64,000 nucleotides of DNA from an uncultured Eubacteriales bacterium (GTDB taxonomy: Bacteria > Bacillota > Clostridia > Oscillospirales > Acutalibacteraceae), in assembly GCA_910584745.1 (NCBI GenBank), contig CAJUDG010000002.1, positions 248,001 to 312,000 of the forward strand. The letters run 5' to 3'. A program made the translations under genes and the position numbers. The notes under the pieces are model-generated. The model was not told the DNA's origin. It saw only the letters and a list, made by a program, of their open reading frames with translations, and made no database searches. Shown here one piece after another: positions 1 to 7,680 of this stretch; position 1 is the first letter of the stretch, and each line of letters starts with the position of its first letter.

Positions 1-99
1 GTGGGCAAAGCCGTAAAATTCCAGCCCCTGCATACCAAGCTGCCTGGGGCTGGGCCGCACGGCAGTCAGGCGCATGTCAAGCTCTCGAGTGTTCTCCAT
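1..99 (-). CDS. Alpha-L-fucosidase (GH29-like), N-terminal fragment cut by window edge
   Basis: Only the first 33 codons are inside the window. The peptide contains PSPRQL and, a few residues later, LEFYGFAH. This matches the usual opening of GH29 alpha-L-fucosidases, where a Gln/Leu-rich helix leads into a (F/Y)xxF(I/A)H strand. The ATG overlaps the TAA of the upstream GH18 gene (TAATG), with AAAAGGAG just before it, so the two genes are translationally coupled. No signal peptide is visible in this part. With the neighbouring GH18 enzyme it suggests intracellular breakdown of fucosylated or GlcNAc-containing oligosaccharides, which is an inference. Family assignment rests on about 20 residues. 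Confidence 0.6.
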   Translation of the reverse strand, partial: MENTRELDMRLTAVRPSPRQLGMQGLEFYGFAH

Positions 100-1100
100 T
101 ATCCCAGCTCCTTTTCTATAACGCCCAGCAACTCGTGGGTGGTATCGCAGCGGTGCTCCCAGTACATCAGCCCCAAAAGCCCGGCCTCCTTAACGTACCG
201 GCACTTGAGGGCTATGGCCTCGGGGCTCTCGTAGCTTATGAACTCGCTGCCGTTAAAGAGGTAGGCCGCGCCCGCCTCCTCGTCCCAGTACCTGGTAAAG
301 CCGTTCTCCGCTATGAACTCCTCCGTGATCTCGCTATAGCCCGGGCCGCCCTGGCCGGTGCTTCCGGCGGGCTGCAAAAGGCCGTGGTTCTCGTCTTTAA
401 CGCCCGTCCAGCGCCGGGAATAGAAGGCCGCGCCTATCACCAGCTTCTCCATGGGCACCTCGGCCCTATGGAACATCTCCGCCATGCTGACGGTGTTCAG
501 CCCGCTGTCATCCCCCCGGCCAGCCCGCAGGGCGGCGTGGTGCCCGGCTTCACTCGTGAAGCCGTTTCGCATGTCGTAGGTCATTATCTGCACATAGTCC
601 ACAATGCGTGCCACCTTGTCCATCTCAGTACCTTCGATGAAATACTCTCCGGCCCCGGCGGCTATGGACAGGCTGCGCGTACCCAGGACCTTCCGCAGCT
701 CGTCCAGCAGCAGGGTGAAGTTCTCCCGGTCCCGGGGGTCCGCATCTATACCGGCCTGATCGCTGCACGGGTACTCCCAGTCGATGTCTATGCCGTCCAG
801 ATTGTATTTCTCCACCGCCTCCAGACAGGACAGCGCGAAGGCCCTGCGGCCCTCCCCGGTCATGGCCATGCCGGAGAAGCCCCCGGCCCCCCAGCCGCCC
901 ACGGACAGCACCAGCTTTATGTCCGGGTTCCACTGCCTGAACTTTTCGCAAAGGCCTATATGGGGCAGCCCTCCCATATCGAGAATACCGTTCTTTATCA
1001 GCCCGAAGGCCAGGTTGATATGGGTCAGGACCCGCAGGTCCCCGGGGGTGAAAAGGGCAAGGCCCGGGTCCATGGAATAGGCGAGGACGTACTTTTTCAT
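99..1100 (-). CDS. GH18 family glycosyl hydrolase (chitinase/endo-GlcNAcase-like), cytoplasmic
   Basis: 333-residue TIM-barrel protein. It carries the GH18 signature DGIDIDWEYP (DxxDxDxE, the last Glu being the catalytic acid), preceded by LVLSVGGWG (the SxGG strand) and followed by QIMTYDMRNGF and a closing GLMYWEH strand. GH18 enzymes cleave beta-1,4-linked GlcNAc polymers or N-glycan cores by substrate-assisted catalysis. The chosen ATG begins MKKYVLAYSM and has AAAGG 13 bases upstream; a longer in-frame reading lacks a ribosome site. There is no signal peptide, so it should act on imported oligosaccharides. It is coupled to a GH29 fucosidase, which points to host-glycan or chito-oligosaccharide use. 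Exact substrate unknown. Confidence 0.88.
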   Translation of the reverse strand: MKKYVLAYSMDPGLALFTPGDLRVLTHINLAFGLIKNGILDMGGLPHIGLCEKFRQWNPDIKLVLSVGGWGAGGFSGMAMTGEGRRAFALSCLEAVEKYNLDGIDIDWEYPCSDQAGIDADPRDRENFTLLLDELRKVLGTRSLSIAAGAGEYFIEGTEMDKVARIVDYVQIMTYDMRNGFTSEAGHHAALRAGRGDDSGLNTVSMAEMFHRAEVPMEKLVIGAAFYSRRWTGVKDENHGLLQPAGSTGQGGPGYSEITEEFIAENGFTRYWDEEAGAAYLFNGSEFISYESPEAIALKCRYVKEAGLLGLMYWEHRCDTTHELLGVIEKELG

Positions 1101-1135
1101 GGGATACACACCTTTCAGAGTTTTGTGTTTGCTAT

Positions 1136-1164
1136 AGTATAGCAGGTCCCATAAGGGATTGCAA
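1136..1164 (-). promoter_or_regulatory. SigmaA promoter of the GH18-GH29 operon
   Basis: Reading leftwards, TTGCAA (1164-1159), a 17-bp spacer and TATACT (1141-1136), about 36 bp before the GH18 ATG. Confidence 0.6.
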
Positions 1165-1167
1165 CGC

Positions 1168-1205
1168 AAAAAAATAAGAGCCCGCCGCTTTCGCGGCTGG
1201 CCCTT
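1168..1205 (-). terminator. Rho-independent terminator after the SLH protein gene
   Basis: GC-rich stem (1176-1205) with a GAAA-type loop, followed on the minus strand by TTATTTTTTT. It separates this gene from the GH18 operon. Confidence 0.85.
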
Positions 1206-1216
1206 ATATATAGACG

Positions 1217-2899
1217 TTATTTCTTTGTGAACACCAGCATATTGGTAAGCTGCCGGCCGGGGCTGGCTATCTGCTTGCCGTTGCAGTTGAGATAGGTAGA
1301 GGCGCCGCCGTCCAGGTTCATGGCGTCCTTACAGCCCAGCTTCTTCATTATCTGGCCCATCTCTCCCTGGCTGCCGGAGGCGGAGGCGATGACCACCCTG
1401 CCGTTGGACTTTACGCCGATAAGGATATGGGAGCCGCTGCCCACCACGTTGGAGCTGGAGTCGAAGCCCTCCTTGTTATAGGCGGAGAGGCTGCTGATGA
1501 CCTTGCCGTCCTTCAGTATGGTGGGGCCGCAGGAGATGGAGGTCTGGATGTTCTGCACCTTGGAATCCTTATATATTATCTCCCGGTCAATGGTGTCGCC
1601 GACCTCGGCAAACTTGAATATATCGTCGTTGTCATATTTGCGCTCAACACGCGCGCAGAGGACATAGCCGGTGCTGGGGATCGGCACATTGCTGGTGGCG
1701 TCCCTATAGACCTTGGTGACCTTGTTGTTGTCGTCCATCACCAGGGCATAGCGGACCTTGCCGGGTATCTTGGAGCCGAACGCCCTTGTATAGATCATGC
1801 GCACGGTGCTGGTATCGCTCATTTTCAGGTTCTGGGTCACGTCCTTGATGGTCTTATAGGTCTTGTCGTCCTTGGTAAGGCCGATGTTCTGGGTGATATC
1901 CATCCACTGGATGCTGGCCTTGCCGTTGGTGTCGACGACGAAAGAGGGCTTGTGGGTCTGGTTCGCCGGGGTGCTCAGGTCACGGACGACCTTGCCGCCG
2001 CTGACGAAGCTGCCGTAGGTGTCGAGGGATCCTGTGTTAAAGGTGGTGCCGTTTACGGCGATATAGGCGTTCTGGCCCTTGAGTATGCTGCTGGGGCTGG
2101 CGTTCTTATCCAGTGTGCCGCTGGCAAGGGCGATCTTCGGGGTAAAATACTGGGGGTCGAACTCAACGTATGTGGCGCCATAGGCGCTGCCGGTCTTGGG
2201 GGCCTCGAACTTGGGGGGCGTGGGTATCCGGGACTGGTCCCAGGGCTCTATCGAAAGCATCTTGCACATCATGGTGGCGCCCTCGCCGCGGTTAAGGGTC
2301 TTCTTCGGCAGGAAGCGGCCCTCTGCGTCGCCGGTTATTACCCCGGCGCTGCTGCAGGCGTTCAGGGCCTCCATGGTGCTCTCGGGTATATCGGCCCGGT
2401 CGGCAAAGTCCGCGGGCTCCTGTACAGGGGCCAGGGCTATGGCCTCGGGGTGGGCCTTATGCACGGCGTATGTAAGCTCAACGGCCTCCCAGCGCAGGAT
2501 ATCCTCCCTGGGGCGGTATTTCTCGCTGCCGGATATTATGCCCTCCTGGACGGCCCAGTTCAGATACCCGCTGTACCACATGGGCTGGCCCTTGCTGTCG
2601 TCCGCGTCGGGGCAAAGGTGCAGGTCCTTGTACGCGTCAAACTCGGACTTGTCCTTCACGGAGTTTGCAAGCAGGATAAGGAACTCAGAGCGGGTGAGGT
2701 TCTTCATGCCCTTATAGTGGGTATCGTCCGTGCCGTTGACGATATTCTCCTCGGACAGAGGGTATACGAACTTGGCGTACCAGGTATCAGGGTTGATATC
2801 GTGGAAGATCTGGCCTTTCTTTGCAGAGGCGCTTATGGCCGGGAGTGCCGCGGCCAGCATGACCACGGCCATCAGCAGGGACAAAATACGTTTTTTCAT
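1217..2899 (-). CDS. SLH-domain surface protein with phosphodiester glycosidase (NAGPA) domain
   Basis: 560 residues. Residues 1-26 form a signal peptide (MKKRILSLLMAVVML then ALPAISASA). Three S-layer homology repeats follow at about 30-75, 100-150 and 170-215 (typical FxDI...WY...V and LTRxEF/LNRGEG motifs). They should anchor the protein non-covalently to secondary cell-wall polymers. The C-terminal half (about 240-560) is a NAGPA/DUF2233 domain, recognised by AVNGTTF, GVKSNGRV and the hallmark NLDGGASTYL. The family includes the enzyme that uncovers mannose-6-phosphate in animals; bacterial members are thought to cleave sugar phosphodiesters on cell-wall or capsule polymers. The chosen ATG gives a proper signal peptide, unlike the longer in-frame reading. 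It is a single-gene unit with its own promoter and terminator. Confidence 0.9.
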   Translation of the reverse strand: MKKRILSLLMAVVMLAAALPAISASAKKGQIFHDINPDTWYAKFVYPLSEENIVNGTDDTHYKGMKNLTRSEFLILLANSVKDKSEFDAYKDLHLCPDADDSKGQPMWYSGYLNWAVQEGIISGSEKYRPREDILRWEAVELTYAVHKAHPEAIALAPVQEPADFADRADIPESTMEALNACSSAGVITGDAEGRFLPKKTLNRGEGATMMCKMLSIEPWDQSRIPTPPKFEAPKTGSAYGATYVEFDPQYFTPKIALASGTLDKNASPSSILKGQNAYIAVNGTTFNTGSLDTYGSFVSGGKVVRDLSTPANQTHKPSFVVDTNGKASIQWMDITQNIGLTKDDKTYKTIKDVTQNLKMSDTSTVRMIYTRAFGSKIPGKVRYALVMDDNNKVTKVYRDATSNVPIPSTGYVLCARVERKYDNDDIFKFAEVGDTIDREIIYKDSKVQNIQTSISCGPTILKDGKVISSLSAYNKEGFDSSSNVVGSGSHILIGVKSNGRVVIASASGSQGEMGQIMKKLGCKDAMNLDGGASTYLNCNGKQIASPGRQLTNMLVFTKK

Positions 2900-2957
2900 A
2901 ACTCCAAACACATCCTTACAAATAAGATTTAGTGCGGTCCGCCGCACTTTATAGCAT

Positions 2958-2986
2958 ATTATAGCACGATATATTTCTGATTTCAA
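2958..2986 (-). promoter_or_regulatory. SigmaA promoter of the SLH/NAGPA gene
   Basis: Minus-strand TTGAAA (2986-2981), 17-bp spacer, TATAAT (2963-2958). Confidence 0.65.
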
Positions 2987-3028
2987 CAGAAAATTTGCTC
3001 TGTTTTTTTTTTTTTGGCGGGCTCGCAC

Positions 3029-3053
3029 AAAAAAGGAGCGGGTCGCCCCGCCC
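3029..3053 (-). terminator. Terminator of the ogt-alr-small protein operon
   Basis: Minus-strand stem GGGCGGG/CCCGCTCC (one wobble) with GCGA loop followed by six T, immediately after the small ORF. A run of about 13 T on the plus strand (3003-3015) lies beside it. Confidence 0.75.
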
Positions 3054-3057
3054 TTTT

Positions 3058-3258
3058 TCACTTTTCAGGATGCTTTTTCCTGGGTATCGCCATGGAGGAG
3101 AGCTCCTGATAGCTGTCCCACTCCTCCTGGTCCGCCGGGGCCTTGTACATCAGCCCGGTGCACTCGCTGGCCGAGGCCACATTGGATATGTCGGGGAACC
3201 GCCCCTCCGCCGGGTCCTCGTGCTCCCTATAGTCTATCCTGCGCTTTGGCTTTTCCAT
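3058..3258 (-). CDS. Small conserved-looking protein of unknown function, third gene of ogt-alr operon
   Basis: 66 residues, highly charged, no membrane segment or signal peptide. It opens MEKPKRRIDYREHEDPAEG and contains PDISNVASASECTGLMYK and a PADQEEWDSYQEL segment. I do not recognise the family. A strong GGGAGG site lies 9 bases before the ATG, and the gene lies 49 bp behind alr and is followed by a good terminator, so it is probably expressed. Its ribosome site is one arm of an inverted repeat in the alr-to-ORF gap, so its translation may be limited by RNA structure. Confidence 0.7.
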   Translation of the reverse strand: MEKPKRRIDYREHEDPAEGRFPDISNVASASECTGLMYKAPADQEEWDSYQELSSMAIPRKKHPEK

Positions 3259-3267
3259 AAACCAGCA

Positions 3268-3296
3268 CCTCCCGGAGACTATTATGTCCCGGGAGG
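3268..3296 (-). promoter_or_regulatory. Intercistronic hairpin that can mask the ribosome site of the small ORF
   Basis: Inverted repeat CCTCCCGG (3268-3275) and CCCGGGAGG (3288-3296). On the minus strand the ribosome-binding GGGAGG of the downstream ORF is the 3' arm. No T-run follows, so it is not a normal terminator. Confidence 0.45.
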
Positions 3297-3307
3297 CGCC
3301 GCGTTAT

Positions 3308-4510
3308 TTATTCATTGAGAAGCTGATTGTAAATGCTCTCGACCTTGCCGCCCTTTAAGTAGACCCTTGGCACCCTTTTTGACAGGGCGCAGACCACCTC
3401 GTAATTGATGGTGCCCTCCCATCCGGCCACCTCCCCGGCGGTTATCTCCTCGCCGCCGTCCCGGCCGATAAGGGTCACCCGGTCCCCCATGGCCGCGCCC
3501 TCTACGCCGCTGACGTCCGCCATGAGCTGGTCCATACAAATGCGCCCCAGCACCGGGCACCTCCGCCCCCTTATGAGCACCACCGCGCCCCCCGGCCCCA
3601 GGGCCCTGGGATAGCCGTCGGCATAGCCTACGGGCACCGTCGCCACCCGCATCTCGCGTTCCGCCGTAAACTTCCTGCCATAGCTGACCGTGGCCCCGGG
3701 CAGCAGGGTCTTTACATGGGACACCACCGACCGCAGGGAGAGCACCGGCCTGAGGTCCGGCCGGGCCCGAAGCTGCCCGGAGGGGTACAGGCCGTAGAGC
3801 ACCACCCCAGCCCGGACCATGTCCAGGTGCGACAGTGGATAGTCGAACACCGCCGCCGAGTTCGCGCAGTGCCTAAGGGGAGGTTTATCCCCGCCAACTC
3901 CGGCGCGGACAAATGCCTCGGACATCTCCTTAAAGCAGCCGAACTGCCGCATGGTAAAGGCGTCGCCCTCTTTGCCCTCGTCGGACACGGCGAAGTGGGA
4001 GAACACCCCCTCGGGTATGAGCCCGGGCAGGGAGCAGGCTCTTATGACCTCGTCTATGGCGGCCTCGTCCCGGAAGATGTCCTGGAAGTAGAACCCCAGG
4101 CGGCTCATGCCCGTATCTATCTTGGCGTGTATCTTCACCTTCACCCCCACGGCACCGGCGCACAGCGAGAGCTTCTCCGCATAGTCCGTGGAGTATACGC
4201 ACTGGGAGATGTTGCCCTCTGATAGGGCGGCGGCCTCCTCCGGCGGGGTGAAGCCCAGCACGAGGATGGGCCTTTCTATGCCACCCCGGCGCAGCTGAAG
4301 GGCCTCCTCCAGGTTGGACACGGCGAACCAGTCCGCGCCAAGGCTCTGCAGCTCGGCCGATATGCGCAGGGCCCCGTGGCCATAGCCGTCGGCCTTTACA
4401 ACGCAGCAGACCCTGGCCTTCGGGTCCGCGGCCTCCCTGACCCGGCGGTAATTGTTTGCAAGCGCGTCCAGGTCTATCTCGGCCCAGGTGCGGCGGATTA
4501 TCTCAGTCAT
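3308..4510 (-). CDS. alr: Alanine racemase
   Basis: 400 residues, a normal length for Alr. This PLP enzyme interconverts L- and D-alanine and supplies D-Ala for peptidoglycan. The N-terminal motif CCVVKADGYGHG contains the Schiff-base lysine; MVRAGVVLYGLYP, TVPVGYADGYPR and GRICMDQLMADVS are further family signatures, the last close to the catalytic tyrosine region of the C-terminal domain. GGGAGGT lies 5 bases before the ATG. It follows ogt by 12 bp, in the same operon. Confidence 0.97.
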   Translation of the reverse strand: MTEIIRRTWAEIDLDALANNYRRVREAADPKARVCCVVKADGYGHGALRISAELQSLGADWFAVSNLEEALQLRRGGIERPILVLGFTPPEEAAALSEGNISQCVYSTDYAEKLSLCAGAVGVKVKIHAKIDTGMSRLGFYFQDIFRDEAAIDEVIRACSLPGLIPEGVFSHFAVSDEGKEGDAFTMRQFGCFKEMSEAFVRAGVGGDKPPLRHCANSAAVFDYPLSHLDMVRAGVVLYGLYPSGQLRARPDLRPVLSLRSVVSHVKTLLPGATVSYGRKFTAEREMRVATVPVGYADGYPRALGPGGAVVLIRGRRCPVLGRICMDQLMADVSGVEGAAMGDRVTLIGRDGGEEITAGEVAGWEGTINYEVVCALSKRVPRVYLKGGKVESIYNQLLNE

Positions 4511-4522
4511 AGGGACCTCCCA

Positions 4523-4990
4523 TTATGAATATTTCCTCTCAAGCCCCAAAAGGTACTCCTTTACGGGCAGCCCGCCGCCATAGCCGGTGAGCTTTCCGCC
4601 GCTGCCTATCACCCGGTGGCAGGGCACGATGATGGAGATGGGGTTATTGTGGTTCGCCATGCCCACGGCCCGATAGCCCTTTGGGCACCCGGCGGCGATG
4701 GCGATATCCTTATAGGTGCGGGTCTCGCCGTATGGTATATCCATAAGCGCCGCCCAGACCCTCTGCTGGAACTCTGTGCCGGAGGGCTTAAGCGGCAGGT
4801 CGAACTCATGCCTTTTGCCCTTAAAATACTCCGAGAGCTGGGCTTCCGCCCTTTGCAGCAGCTCCGATCTACCCTCTGCGTACCCCTTTGGTACCTCGCC
4901 GTCAAACAGCAGATGGGTAAGCTCCCCGCCGCACTCCCCAAGGGTCAGCGGCCCTATGGGCGAGGATATGACCGTAAATATTTTTCCCAT
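4523..4990 (-). CDS. ogt: Methylated-DNA-[protein]-cysteine S-methyltransferase
   Basis: 155 residues. It removes O6-alkyl groups from guanine by suicidal transfer to its own cysteine. The active-site motif IVPCHRVIGSGGKLTGYGGG is complete, and YGETRTYKDIA plus the helix-turn-helix AVGMANHNNP are typical. A TTG codon lies 21 bp upstream in frame, but the ATG at 4990 has a GGGGGAGAAAGGGG site at good distance and gives the usual MGKIFTVISSPIGPL start. First gene of a likely ogt-alr-small ORF operon. Confidence 0.95.
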   Translation of the reverse strand: MGKIFTVISSPIGPLTLGECGGELTHLLFDGEVPKGYAEGRSELLQRAEAQLSEYFKGKRHEFDLPLKPSGTEFQQRVWAALMDIPYGETRTYKDIAIAAGCPKGYRAVGMANHNNPISIIVPCHRVIGSGGKLTGYGGGLPVKEYLLGLERKYS

Positions 4991-5039
4991 TTTCGCCCCT
5001 TTCTCCCCCAAATAAGCTTGCGCCCCGGGAGCTTTTCGG

Positions 5040-5059
5040 ATATACTTTTTTAAGTATAT
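5040..5059. promoter_or_regulatory. Palindrome between divergent ogt and YfcE-type genes, overlapping a -10 box
   Basis: ATATACTT-tttt-AAGTATAT is a perfect 8-bp inverted repeat with a 4-bp centre. Its right end runs into TATAAT (5057-5062), the likely -10 of the rightward gene. It could be an operator for both divergent genes; no regulator is evident. Confidence 0.4.
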
Positions 5060-5082
5060 AATATTACGAAAGGCTGATGGAT

Positions 5083-5646
5083 ATGAAATGGCTCATAGCG
5101 TCCGACATACACGGCTCCGCGCTCTGCTGCGGGGAGCTCATAAAGGCCTTCGGCCGGGAGGGGGCGGACCGCCTGCTTCTGCTGGGGGACCTGCTGTACC
5201 ACGGCCCCAGAAACGGCCTGCCAGAGGGCTACGCCCCAAAGGAGGTCATAGCGATGCTCAGTGAATTTAAAGACAGGATATTCTGCGTGCGGGGCAACTG
5301 CGAAGCGGAAGTGGACCAGATGGTGCTGCCCTTCCCGGTGCTGGCGGAATACTGCCTTTTGGAAGCGGCGGGGAGACTGGTGTTCGCCACCCACGGCCAC
5401 GTGTACAATACGGATGACCCGCCCGCCCTGTCAAGCGGGGACGTGCTGCTCCACGGGCACACCCATGTGCCGGCAAAGACAAGGGCCCCCGCCGGCTGGT
5501 GGTATCTGAACCCGGGCTCGGTCTCCATCCCGAAGGAGGACAGCCCCCGGGGCTATATGACCCTGGAGGACGGCCTGTTCGCCTGGAAGACCCTGGACGG
5601 TAAAGAGTACGACCGCTTAACCCCTGCCGAACTTCTCGAACTTTAA
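5083..5646 (+). CDS. YfcE/MJ0936-type metallophosphodiesterase
   Basis: 187 residues. Calcineurin-like metal motifs are in order: SDIHGS (DxH), LLLGDLLYHGPRN (GDxxxxG), VRGNCEAEVD (GNC/H), THGH and HGHTHVP (GHTH). The family hydrolyses small phosphodiesters with Mn2+; the physiological substrate is usually unknown. The start at 5083 (MKWLIASDIHG) matches family length and puts GAAAGG 9 bases upstream; an ATG at 5077 is too close to that site. The last 30 bp overlap the 3' end of the convergent membrane-protein gene. Confidence 0.9.
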   Translation: MKWLIASDIHGSALCCGELIKAFGREGADRLLLLGDLLYHGPRNGLPEGYAPKEVIAMLSEFKDRIFCVRGNCEAEVDQMVLPFPVLAEYCLLEAAGRLVFATHGHVYNTDDPPALSSGDVLLHGHTHVPAKTRAPAGWWYLNPGSVSIPKEDSPRGYMTLEDGLFAWKTLDGKEYDRLTPAELLEL

Positions 5647-6156
5647 AGAGCGGGGGATGAACTTCTTTATGGCCTCCTGCATGTCTTCGTCCGGGTCGAA
5701 GACCACAAGGGTCTTGCCGGTCTTGCCGCTGCGCACTATCATGAACCACGAATCCCTGCGGTCGGCGTACTGGGTGGCGAAGATCCTGCTGTCAAAGGAG
5801 CGGGTCCGAAGCCGCGCCTCGGCCTCCTGATAGGTCCCGATATCCTCGCAGCTGCTGCACTCGAAGGAGGTCATACGCTTTCTTGTGGCCCGGTTCATTA
5901 TCTTGTCCACCGTCACGAAGCCGTTTGTGATGCTGTATTCATACTCCAGCATCCGCATGGAGATGAGCTTATACCCGCCGAACACGGACCCGGCCGCTAT
6001 AAGCAGTGAGAGGGTAGGGAACATGACCACCACGAACCCCACATAGAAGCCCACAAGGCTCAGTATGATTATGGCCGCTATGACCCCGATGACCACCAAG
6101 AGGTCCGTGGTCTCGAACTTTTTCTTTACCATGCGCTCAACGAAGACGTCATTCAT
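5617..6156 (-). CDS. Membrane protein with two N-terminal TM segments, DUF6106-like
   Basis: 179 residues starting MNDVFVERMVKKK. Two hydrophobic segments (about 20-42 and 44-64) are followed by a soluble region containing FECSSCEDIGTY and FATQYADRRDSWFM. The opening and layout resemble DUF6106 proteins, common and uncharacterised in Clostridia; that match is from memory. AGGAAAGG lies 10 bases upstream of the ATG. Its end overlaps the convergent phosphodiesterase gene by 30 bp, so the two mRNAs can pair at their 3' ends. Function unknown. Confidence 0.75.
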   Translation of the reverse strand: MNDVFVERMVKKKFETTDLLVVIGVIAAIIILSLVGFYVGFVVVMFPTLSLLIAAGSVFGGYKLISMRMLEYEYSITNGFVTVDKIMNRATRKRMTSFECSSCEDIGTYQEAEARLRTRSFDSRIFATQYADRRDSWFMIVRSGKTGKTLVVFDPDEDMQEAIKKFIPRSLKFEKFGRG

Positions 6157-6243
6157 TTTATTGACCCTTTCCTAAAGAAAAATAATATCATAACTGGTAT
6201 TATAAACCAAAGAGAGGGGAAAGTCAATCGCGGGCCGGAAGTA

Positions 6244-6272
6244 TTTACTTTTCGGAGCTTTTGTGATAGAAT
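6244..6272 (+). promoter_or_regulatory. Promoter of the sucrose operon
   Basis: TTTACT (6244-6249), 17-bp spacer, TAGAAT (6267-6272), 30 bp before the GH32 ATG. Confidence 0.5.
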
Positions 6273-6302
6273 GTACGCAAAAATACAAGGAGGCCTGTCC
6301 AA

Positions 6303-7655
6303 ATGAGCACCAAAGCGCCCCGGGACTTTCGCCCCGCCCTGCACTACGCCCCCAAAAAGGGCTGGATAAACGACCCCAACGGCCTGGTATACGCCAGGGG
6401 GAAATACCATCTTTTCGCCCAGTACGGCCCAGAGCCCCACTGGGGGGACCTGCACTGGTCCCATGCCGTAAGCGAGGACCTTCTCAGCTGGAGGGACCTG
6501 CCAAACGCCCTTGGCCCAGACGGCCTTGGCATGGTCTTCTCCGGCAGCGCCGTGTATGACGAAAATAACTCCTCGGGGCTTGGCACCAAGGAGGGCTCGC
6601 CCATAGTGGCAATGTACACCTCCCACGGGGAGCACGAGCAGCAGAGCATCGCCTACAGCCTGGACGGCGAGAATTTTATAAAATACCCCGGGAATCCGGT
6701 GGTACCCAACAGCGAGAAACAGGACTTCAGGGACCCGAAGGTGCTTAAAAATCCCAAAGGCGGCTGGACCGCCGTGCTGGCCGTGGGGGACCATGTGGAG
6801 TTCTACGGCTCTGAGGACCTGATACACTGGCATATGACCGGCAGCTTCGGCCCTGGGGGAAACTACTCTAAAGGCGTATGGGAGTGCCCGGACCTGTTCC
6901 CCCTGACCATTGGCGGCAGGGAGGTGTGGGTGCTGCTGGTGAGCATGGGGGCCTGCCCGGAGAACAGGGGCAGCCGTACCCAGTATTTCCTGGGGAGCTT
7001 TGACGGCGATACATTCACATGCGACGGCAGCTTTAAGGAGCCGGAGTTTATAGACAGCGGCTTTGACAACTACGCCGGGGTCACCTTCTTCGGCACAGAT
7101 GAGCGCATACTGGTGGGCTGGGCAGCCAACTGGGTATACGCCAACGACCTGCCCACCGGGGAGTTCTGCGGACAGATGACGATTCCCCGGACGCTCTTCC
7201 TTGCGGACACGCCCCTGGGCGGCGTGCGCCTGGCCGGGGCCCCCGTAAGCGATAAGCTGTTCGGCGCGCCCGGGCCAATAGACGGCAGCCTGCCCGGCGA
7301 GGTGTTCAAGCTGACGGTCTCGGGCGAGGGCGCAGCGGAGGTGACCCTGTCAAACGACAGCGGTGAGGCCTTCAGCTTCGGCGTAGAGGAGGGCGGGGAT
7401 ATCTACATAGACCGAAGACGCGCGGGGCTCAGGGACTTTAACGCGGACTTCGCAAAGCCCGAGTACGGCAGGATATCCGCCCCACGCTTCTTCACCGGTC
7501 CCTGGACCCTGGAGCTGACCTTCGACCGCTCCATATGCGAGCTCTTTGCCGACAAGGGCACCAGGGTCTTCACCCAGCTGCTGTACCCGGCGGCGCCCTA
7601 TGACCGCATCGGCGTAAAAGGGAACGCAAAGGCTGAGATAAGCCTGATAGTATAA
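6303..7655 (+). CDS. GH32 beta-fructofuranosidase (sucrose-6-phosphate hydrolase/invertase)
   Basis: 450 residues, cytoplasmic. All GH32 motifs are present: WINDPNG at 21-27 (Asp24 is the expected nucleophile), FRDPKV (transition-state Asp) and WECPDLF (acid/base Glu). A C-terminal beta-sandwich follows, with SICELFADKG. It splits sucrose, sucrose-6-phosphate or short fructans. AGGAGG lies 10 bases upstream. The fructokinase gene follows after 25 bp, so released fructose is phosphorylated at once. No PTS or permease gene adjoins, so the transported form (phosphorylated or not) cannot be told; scrB or sacA-type names are both possible. Confidence 0.93.
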   Translation: MSTKAPRDFRPALHYAPKKGWINDPNGLVYARGKYHLFAQYGPEPHWGDLHWSHAVSEDLLSWRDLPNALGPDGLGMVFSGSAVYDENNSSGLGTKEGSPIVAMYTSHGEHEQQSIAYSLDGENFIKYPGNPVVPNSEKQDFRDPKVLKNPKGGWTAVLAVGDHVEFYGSEDLIHWHMTGSFGPGGNYSKGVWECPDLFPLTIGGREVWVLLVSMGACPENRGSRTQYFLGSFDGDTFTCDGSFKEPEFIDSGFDNYAGVTFFGTDERILVGWAANWVYANDLPTGEFCGQMTIPRTLFLADTPLGGVRLAGAPVSDKLFGAPGPIDGSLPGEVFKLTVSGEGAAEVTLSNDSGEAFSFGVEEGGDIYIDRRRAGLRDFNADFAKPEYGRISAPRFFTGPWTLELTFDRSICELFADKGTRVFTQLLYPAAPYDRIGVKGNAKAEISLIV

Positions 7656-7680
7656 AAATCATTGAAAGGAAAGTGATAGT

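Noticed and set aside
135..1142. 335-codon plus-strand open frame
   Set aside because: Lies opposite the GH18 gene, which has clear catalytic motifs; high GC creates long antisense frames. No ribosome site or recognisable domain.
1427..2932. 501-codon plus-strand open frame
   Set aside because: Antisense to the SLH/NAGPA gene; translation is Gly/Val/His-rich with no family features.
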